Positions 57,530 through 64,000 of a DNA stretch of 64,000 bases are shown piece after piece; positions within the stretch are counted from its first letter, which is position 1, and the number at the start of each line of letters is the position of its first letter. The notes beneath the pieces were generated by a model. The model saw nothing but the letters and a program-made list of their open reading frames with translations, made no database searches and was not told where the DNA came from. Source of the DNA: Dipteronia dyeriana (Eukaryota; Streptophyta; Magnoliopsida; Sapindales; Sapindaceae); assembly GCA_032871835.1 (NCBI GenBank), contig CM065301.1:34418405-34482404 (forward strand), read 5' to 3'. The translations under genes were made by a program, and so were the position numbers.

Positions 57530-58636
57530 CGTTGACGGGAAATTTGCTCTGGATAAGAAATTCCAGTTAACACCCTCGAGACCACCACCACGAAAGTGGT
57601 GGCCGGGGTCGGTACTGTTGGTTTCTGACCTAGTTAAGAAATAGATGAATGGCAGTAACAATAAACGGGAGCTCTATTATTGATATACTTCATTAAGATA
57701 CAAATAACTCTCTTGTTTGCTCACAATCTCTCGGAGGTGTAGGGTGGTGGCACCTTGGTGCCTGTCAAATGGTGGAGATGAAGATGACCGTGTTCTGTAA
57801 TCAAAATTTAGACCCTCTTTTTATTTGTATATCTGTTGTTTATGATTTTGTCTTTGTCGTTCGTTTTCTCTTCCTCTTTACCATGTTTGGCTTCACATAT
57901 ATATATCGTCCAAGTAGGTTTTCAGTTTGCGAATACTCTACCGTAATCTTACTGATCCATTCCCTTCTTATCGGACTGGATTCGTTATTTAAATATAAAT
58001 TGTTTCCGGATTCGATCATATCATATGATGAAGATAAGTTTGTTCCCTTATTTGAATTTAAACTCATGACGTGCATGTAGATATCATGTGGAGATGATCT
58101 TGTGTGCACTCGTGCCATCGATCTTCATGGAGGTCAACCTGCCAGCTTCCTGTTGCCCCGTAGAGCGAGGTGGATCCATGCTCTAGCCTTATTCTTAGAA
58201 GCTTAAGATGGATTTTCCTTGACCCTTAGAGGTTTAAGGTCATCTTGTAGACCCTCCTGAGAGGTAGCTGGGGTAGTGTAGATTTAGGCATGATTCCTCC
58301 TTTAAGTCCATCAAGGACAACGGGGTTCTACAGAGGTTGGCGGGCTTCTTTCGAAGCTCTCTTGAGCTTGGAGATTTCCCCTGGCATTCACGGGGTGGTA
58401 ATGGAGCTCGACCTCAGAGCTGAGGTTTCCATATAGATGGCCTGGAGAAGCCTGGCTCCCAGTACTCTTGAAGAGGTTCGTTCCGGTCGTGCCTGGCTTG
58501 TCTTCTTGTCGCTTTGAAACTGAATCGGCCTTACTTGCTCTTGCTGGGTGGCTTTACGGTCTTTTCAGGCTTCATGATTATCGATTTAGGGTGGAAAAAT
58601 TTCTCTTTGACCCCTGGCCAAATTTCCCTGTTAACA
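57530..58636 (-). repeat. Element B 5' LTR (1107 bp)
   Basis: On the plus strand it begins CGTTGACGGGAAATTT (T to C at the first base compared with the other LTRs) and ends AAATTTCCCTGTTAACA next to ACACA. It aligns with 46539-47644 over the full length. TATATATAT near 57898-57906 is a candidate TATA box on the minus strand. Confidence 0.92.
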
Positions 58637-58641
58637 ACACA
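58637..58641. other. Target-site duplication of element B, right copy
   Basis: ACACA, identical to 46534-46538. Confidence 0.85.
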
Positions 58642-60280
58642 GAACACATGTAAAAGAATAACAAATCTTTTGTAGAGGGAGGTGGACTGACCAAGAGGGG
58701 AAAAAGCATCACGAGTGATCACATGCTGAAAAACCCCAAGGTAGTATCCGGAGGAAGGAGGAATACCCTTCCTTATGAATATATCAAAGAATGCTCCGGG
58801 GAGCTTACAATGATGGTGAAGTAATGCAACGTAGTTGCTCTGGAGAGCTTACAATGGTAGTCGAATGTAGACCGATATTTTCCCGGTCGGGGTACATATA
58901 CAATAATGATGTAGAGAGAACTTTTAACGAAACATGTGTCTTCTGTCATTGATCGAAGAGCTATACAATATGCCTTTTATAGGCATATTTATACATGATG
59001 ACCACCTTGGCGTGCAAGTTCGGTACTCTTTAATTAGTCTTTGTTTCCTTATCGAATACGATCCTTCCTTAATGTAGTTGATCGGCTTGTAGCTATTATC
59101 TCGGAGAAGATATTTTGTTTCCTCTTCGGACTCTTCCTTCCTTGACAGGCAGGATTTTTTTTTTTAGTTAACCCCTAATAATCGATTGTGGAGGATATCT
59201 TGGAGGAAAAGGTATTTGTTTCCTCTTGGGACTCTTTTAATAATGATGGCCATTAAAGAGTTGAATATTCTCTTATTAATGGTGTTGATCATGTCATTAA
59301 CTGGGTTGACTGCCTCTATTACTGCGGTTGACCTCATTAATTGTACTTTAAATGTCATGGAAGTCAATCTTCTCTTCCTACGTTGCCTAGATGAGAGCTC
59401 TAGTTCTGCATGCCACTTTGGACAGGTACTTCATGGAGGTTACCTGAGGTGACATTTGTTATTCCTTGAGGGCGGGGTATCCTAGGATCCAGTACACTGG
59501 TGGGGTCCCCCGGGGACCTCTCGTTTGTCATGGAGCTAGATGCCGGTCTTCCTATGGAGCTTGTGCTAACCATTTTAGAGGCAAAATATCCCATTGGGTT
59601 CTAACCCTATAGTTGGGAGCTTGGTTCAGATACACCGAGCTTTATCATGGAGCTTGACCTAATTATGCAGACTTCCTAGCAGGGTAGCGGGCTTGGCTAG
59701 CAGGCCTTGTTAAGGTGTTTGCTATAAACAGGCAACTTTGGTTAACTTCTGGAATGGTCGAGAGGTACGCTCGAGTACTGCTCTTGCTACTTGATTTGAC
59801 CATACCATAAGCTATAGTGGATCTTAGTGCTTTTGGTGACTACGGGGCTTTACGGGCTTCTTTCTTTTATGCTCGGATAAGTTGAGATTATATCTCGACG
59901 AGGCAGGAGTGCCTATGCAAGACAAGTTCAGTACCTTGAAGGTCTCCTAGTGAAAATAGAGATAGTAGCAAGCTCTAGGAGATTGCCATGAGATACCTTG
60001 ATGTCGGGGGACCTAGGTCCTTTCACGTCGACCTAGCTTTGGGCTTTATCCTGGTATAAGGAGCTTGAGGCGGTCTCGTCGGGCTTTACTTGGTAAGCCA
60101 GGACACATGCGAGATGCTCAGATGGTATGGGCGGCCTCGCCTTGCTCCTGTAAGATCGTGTTGTAGCTCGACCTCAGGGACCTTGATACCCCGTCATACA
60201 AGCCCGAATTTGGACCTTTGCGGGAAGGTTGGGAAGTGGAACATTATTTTTTAGTCCCTAGCAAAATTTTGCTATTAACA
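58642..60280 (-). repeat. Element A2 LTR, part 2 (right of the element B insertion)
   Basis: In sense orientation it starts at 60280 with TGTTAATAGCAAAATTT, matches 36089-37152 inverted, and near 58700-58880 matches 4045-4220 inverted (TCCTCCTTCC, CTTGGTCAGTCCACCTC). A TATA-like TATAAATAT lies on the minus strand at 58985-58993. Short plus-strand reading frames inside (such as 59186-59452) have no support as genes. Confidence 0.85.
58985..58993 (-). promoter_or_regulatory. Putative TATA box of the A2 LTR
   Basis: On the minus strand TATAAATATGCCTATAAAAG contains two TATA-like elements. The position inside the LTR fits a U3/R boundary. Sequence inference only. Confidence 0.5.
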
Positions 60281-60556
60281 GAAGTAAACTCTGACTTGAA
60301 CACCGGTAAGTATTTAGGGTTGGAGTCTAGATCTTGTACTACATGAAGAATTTTGCTTGACCCTTTTTATTGGTAACCAGTATCGTTCCCAGTAATTGGC
60401 TTTAGAGAAGCGGGGTACTATTAAATCCTGCAAAATAAATGAGCGTATTGCTCGATCATGTTGGATGAAGCTTCTATGGTTAATATAGGTACCTAGAGTT
60501 CCTTTTCCAGGAATCACGGTACTAAGATGAGCAAGCGAAATGATTATAGTAGGCAT
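60281..60556 (-). other. A-type 3' UTR and polypurine-tract region upstream of the A2 LTR
   Basis: It matches the A1 3' UTR at 35656-36088 inverted, including TGCTCGATCATGTTGGATGA near 60451. The tract next to the LTR (AAGTCAGAGTTTACTTC on the minus strand) is a mutated form of the A1 tract. No gene is seen. Confidence 0.7.
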
Positions 60557-63500
60557 CTATGCCATCTAGATCCTTCCTACCGGGGTTGGCCTATCCAAGG
60601 CAGCAGGATGACCTTTTGATTGTTCTGATCTTGTGATCTAGCAGGTAACTATGCTCCTATGCTCAGATGCTTCTTGAATGTCTTAGCTAGACCAAGGCAT
60701 CAGCAGCGCTATCTAGCTATATCCTGGTATCGAGATCTGGATGGCAACAATGCTCTTATAATCAGATCCTTCTTGGCGGTTGTAGCCCGACCAAGGCATA
60801 AGAAGCACTATCTAGCTATTTCCTGGTCTCGAGATATGGATGGCAACAATGCTATTACACTCAACCTTTTCTCAGGGGTCGTTGCCCGACCAAGGCTTCA
60901 GGAGCGCTATCTAGCTATATCCTGGTATTTCGATCCGGATGGCAACTATGCTCTTACACTCGGATCCTTCTAGGGGGTCGTAGCCCGAACAAGGCATCAG
61001 GAGTGCTATCTAGCTATTTCCTAGTATTTCGATTCGGATGGCAACTATGCTCTTACTGTCGGATCCTTCTTAGGGGTCGTAGCTCGACTAAGGCATCAGG
61101 AGCACTATCTAGCAATATCCGGGTATTTTGATCCGGATGGCAACTATGCTCTTACTTATGGATCCTTCTTGGGAGTCATAGCCCGACCAAGGCCTCAGAA
61201 TCAGTATCTAGCTGTATACTGGTATTTTGTTCCGGATGGTAACTATACTATTACACTCGGATCCTTGTTGGGGGTCGTATCCTGACCAAGGCATCAAGAG
61301 GGCTATCTAACTATATCCTGGAATTTCGATCCGAATGGCAACTATGCTTTTACACTTGGATTCTTCTAGGGGGTCGTAGCCCGACCAAGGCATCATGAGG
61401 GCTTTCTAGTTATATCCTGGTATTTCGATCCGAATGGCAACTATGCTCTTACACTCGGATCCTTCTAGGGTCTCATAGCCCGACCAAGGCATTAGGAGCG
61501 CTATCTAGCTATGTCTTGATATTTCGATCAAGATGGAAACTATGCTCTTACTCTTGGATCCTTCTTGGGGTTTGTAACCCGACCAAGGCATAAGGAGCGC
61601 TATCTGGTTATATCCTGGTATATCGATCCAGATGGAAACTATGCCCCTACACTAAGACCCTTCTTGGGTCGTAGCCTGACCAAGGCATCAGGAGCGCAAT
61701 CTAGCTATATTCTGGAATTTTAATCCGGATGGCAACTATGCTTTTACACTCGGATCCATCTTGGGGGTCGTAGCCTGACCAAGGCATTAAGAGCGCTATC
61801 TAGCTATAACATGGTATCGAGATCTGTATGGCAATAATGCTCTTATACTCAGATCCTTCTTGGGGGTTGTAGCCCGACCAAGGCATTAGGAGCGCTATCT
61901 AGCTATTTCCTAGTCTCGAGATCTGGATGGCAACTATGCTCTTACACTCAGATTCTTCTTGAGGGTCGTAGACCGACCAAGGCATCTGGTGCGCTATCTA
62001 GCTATATCCTGGTATTTTGATCCGGATGGCAACTATTCTCTTACACTCAGACCCTTCTTGGGGGACGTAGCCCGACCAAGGCATTAGGAGCGCTATCTAG
62101 CTATATAATAGAATTTTGATCCGAATGGTAACTATGCTCTTACACTCGGATCCTTCTTGGGGATCGTAGCCAGACCAAGGCATCAGAATTGCTATCTAGC
62201 TATATCCTGGAATTTTGATCCGGATGGAAACTAAGCTCTTACACTCAGACCCTTCTTGGGGGTCGTAGCTCAACCAAGGTATCAAGAGCACTATCAAACT
62301 ATATCATGGTATTTTGATCTGGAAAGAAACTATGATCTTAAACTGGGATCCTTCTTGGGGGTCGTAGCCCGACCAAAGCATCAGAAGCGCAATCCAGCCA
62401 TATCCTGGTATTACTATCTGGATGGCAACTATGCTCTTACTCTCGGATCCTTCTTTGGAGTCTTTGCCAGACCAAGGCATCAAGAGCGCTATCTAGTTAT
62501 ATCCCGGTATTTCGATTCAGTTGGCAACTATGTTCTTACACTCGGATCCTTCTTGGGGGTCGTATCTCGACTAAGGCATGAGGAGCGCTATCTAGCAACG
62601 TCTTGGTATTTCGATCCGGATGGCAACTATGCTCTTACACTCGGATCCTTCTTGGGGATCGTACCCAGACGAAGGCATCAGAATTGCTATCTAGCTATAT
62701 TCTGGAATTTGATCCGGATGGAAACTATGGTCTTACACTCAGATCCTTCTTGCGGGTCGTAGCCCGACCAAGGCATCAAAAGCACAATCTAGCTATATCC
62801 TGGTATTACTATCCGGATGGTAACTATGCTCTTACTTTTGGATCCTTCTTTGGAGTCCTAGCCAGACCAAGGCATCAGGAGCGCTATCTAGTTATATCTA
62901 TGTATTTCTATCCCAATTGTAACTATGCTCTTACACTCGGATCCTTCTTAAGGTTCGTAGCCCGACCAAGGCATTAGATCGCTATCTAGTTATATCCTGG
63001 TATTTCGATCCGGATGGCAATTATGCTCTTACACTCAGATTCTTCTTGGGGGTCGTACCTCAACTAAGGCATCAGGAGTGCTATCTAGCTATGTCTTGGT
63101 ATTTTGATCCGGATGGCAACTATGCTCTTGCTCTCAGAACATTCTTGGGAATCGAAGCCCGGCCAAGGCATCATGAGCGCTATCTAGCTATATCCTGGTA
63201 TTTCGATTCTGATGGCAACTACGCTCTTACACTCGGATCCTTCTAGGGGATCGTAGCCCGACCAAGGCATTAAGAGCGCTATCTAGCTATTTTCTGGTCT
63301 CGAGATCTGAGTGGCACCTATGCTCTTACACTCAGACCCTTCTTAAGGGTCATAGTTCGACCAAGGCATCAGGAGCGCTATCTAACTATATCCTGGTATT
63401 TGGATCCGGATGGCAACTATTCTCTTACACTCAGACCCTTCTTGGGGGTCGTAACCCAACCAAGGCATTAGGAACACTATCTAGCGATATCCTAGAATTT

Positions 63501-64000
63501 CGATCCGAATGGAAACTATCCTCTTACTCAGGGATCTTTCTTGGGGGTCGTAGCTTGACCATGGCATCAGAGGCTCTATCTAGCTATATTCTTGTATTTC
63601 GATCCGGATGGCAACTATGCTTTTACTATTGGATTCTTCTTAGGGGACGTAGCTTGACCAAGGCATCTGGAGCACCATCCAGCTATATCATGGTATTTTG
63701 ATCCAGATGGCAACAATGCTCTTACACTCGCATCCTTCTTATGGGTTGTAGCCCGACCAAGGCATCAGGAGTGCTAACTAATTATATTCTAGTATTTCGA
63801 TCCGTATGATATTTAAGCTCTTACTCTCGGATCCTTCTTTCGGTTCGTAAACCGACCAAGGCATCAAGAGCGATATCTAGCTATATCCTGGTATCGAGAT
63901 CTGGATGGCAATAATGCTCATATACTCAGATCCTTCGCAGGGGTTGTAGACCGCCCAAGGCATCAGGAGCGCTATCTAGCTATATCTTGATATTTTGATC
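60557..64000 (-). repeat. 99-bp satellite array, inverted, continuing beyond the window (about 35 monomers seen)
   Basis: The same repeat family as 9829-35655 but in the opposite orientation: GACCAAGGCATCAGGAGCGC recurs at about 99-bp spacing to the window end. The first monomer (60557-60670) is degenerate. The GAGATCTGG variant shared with element B appears at 60730, 60830, 61815, 61915, 63300 and 63895. Paired variants recur at 60726, 61813 and 63890, that is 11 and 21 monomers apart, and a five-monomer (about 495 bp) duplication links 62160-62280 with 62655-62775. Long plus-strand frames (such as 62256-62762) are repeat by-products. Confidence 0.95.

Larger units (their letters stand above)
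46539..58636 (-). mobile_element. Element B: complete-length Tat-type Ty3/gypsy retrotransposon (12.1 kb), inactive
   Basis: It has two related LTRs of 1106 and 1107 bp, a 5-bp target-site duplication, a degenerate primer site beside the right LTR, gag-protease-RT-RNase H-RNase H-integrase on the minus strand, a short run of 99-bp repeats, an antisense gene on the plus strand, and the left (3') LTR. The second RNase H, antisense gene and tandem repeats between pol and the 3' LTR fit the Tat lineage (Retand, Grande and relatives). Over the first 260 bp the LTRs differ at roughly one base in ten by eye, so the insertion is old. Every coding part is broken. Confidence 0.93.

Noticed and set aside
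59186..59452. 88-codon plus-strand frame with hydrophobic runs as a membrane protein
   Set aside because: It lies inside the A2 LTR; the A1 copy at 36900-37152 does not keep the frame.
60659..63246. Open frames of up to 168 codons in the right-hand array
   Set aside because: Same repeat translated on the other strand; no start context, domain or conservation beyond the monomer.
1..64000. tRNA, rRNA or other host RNA genes
   Set aside because: No cloverleaf-like or rRNA-like sequence was recognised by eye; a tRNA scan was not possible here.

Overview
The window is plant nuclear DNA, almost entirely LTR retrotransposons plus one retrotransposon-derived satellite. Nothing in it looks like a host gene. 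The polyproteins are of the Ty1/copia and Ty3/gypsy types found in flowering plants. The gypsy elements match the Tat/Retand/Grande group: TGGCGCCGTC-type primer site, a second RNase H after the first, and an antisense gene between pol and the 3' LTR. I cannot name the species. All coding regions are broken, so this looks like old heterochromatin.

Layout. 1-4044: 3' end of a copia element (RT/RNase H, then a 2.5 kb LTR) inserted in the 5' LTR of a large gypsy-like element, called A1 here (plus strand). 4045-37152: A1, consisting of the rest of its 5' LTR, 4.9 kb of repetitive leader without recognisable gag-pol, a 25.8 kb array of a 99-bp satellite (9829-35655, about 260 monomers), a short 3' UTR with a polypurine tract, and a truncated 3' LTR. 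37153-44685: a head-to-head pair of broken gypsy elements, D (minus) and C (plus), separated by an inverted fragment of the copia LTR. 44686-46538 and 58642-60280: leader and LTR of a second A-type element, A2 (minus strand). 46539-58636: element B (minus), 12.1 kb, both LTRs present, flanked by a perfect 5-bp duplication (ACACA) and nested in the A2 LTR. 60281-64000: the 3' UTR belonging upstream of the A2 LTR, then the same satellite inverted, running off the window.

How the pieces fit. Element B holds a coding set (gag, protease, RT, two RNase H domains, integrase), a short run of 4-5 monomers of the same 99-bp repeat after pol, and a spliced-looking antisense gene related to the plant family called putative gypsy type transposon (Transposase_28). 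The sequence that flanks the repeats in B also flanks the left end of the 25.8 kb array. The simplest reading is that the satellite arose by expansion of a tandem repeat carried in the 3' region of Tat-type retrotransposons, with nested higher-order duplications (495, 869, 1505 and 1572 bp) showing how it kept growing. That array inside a recognisable LTR element, with its short progenitor form in the same window, is the most notable thing here.
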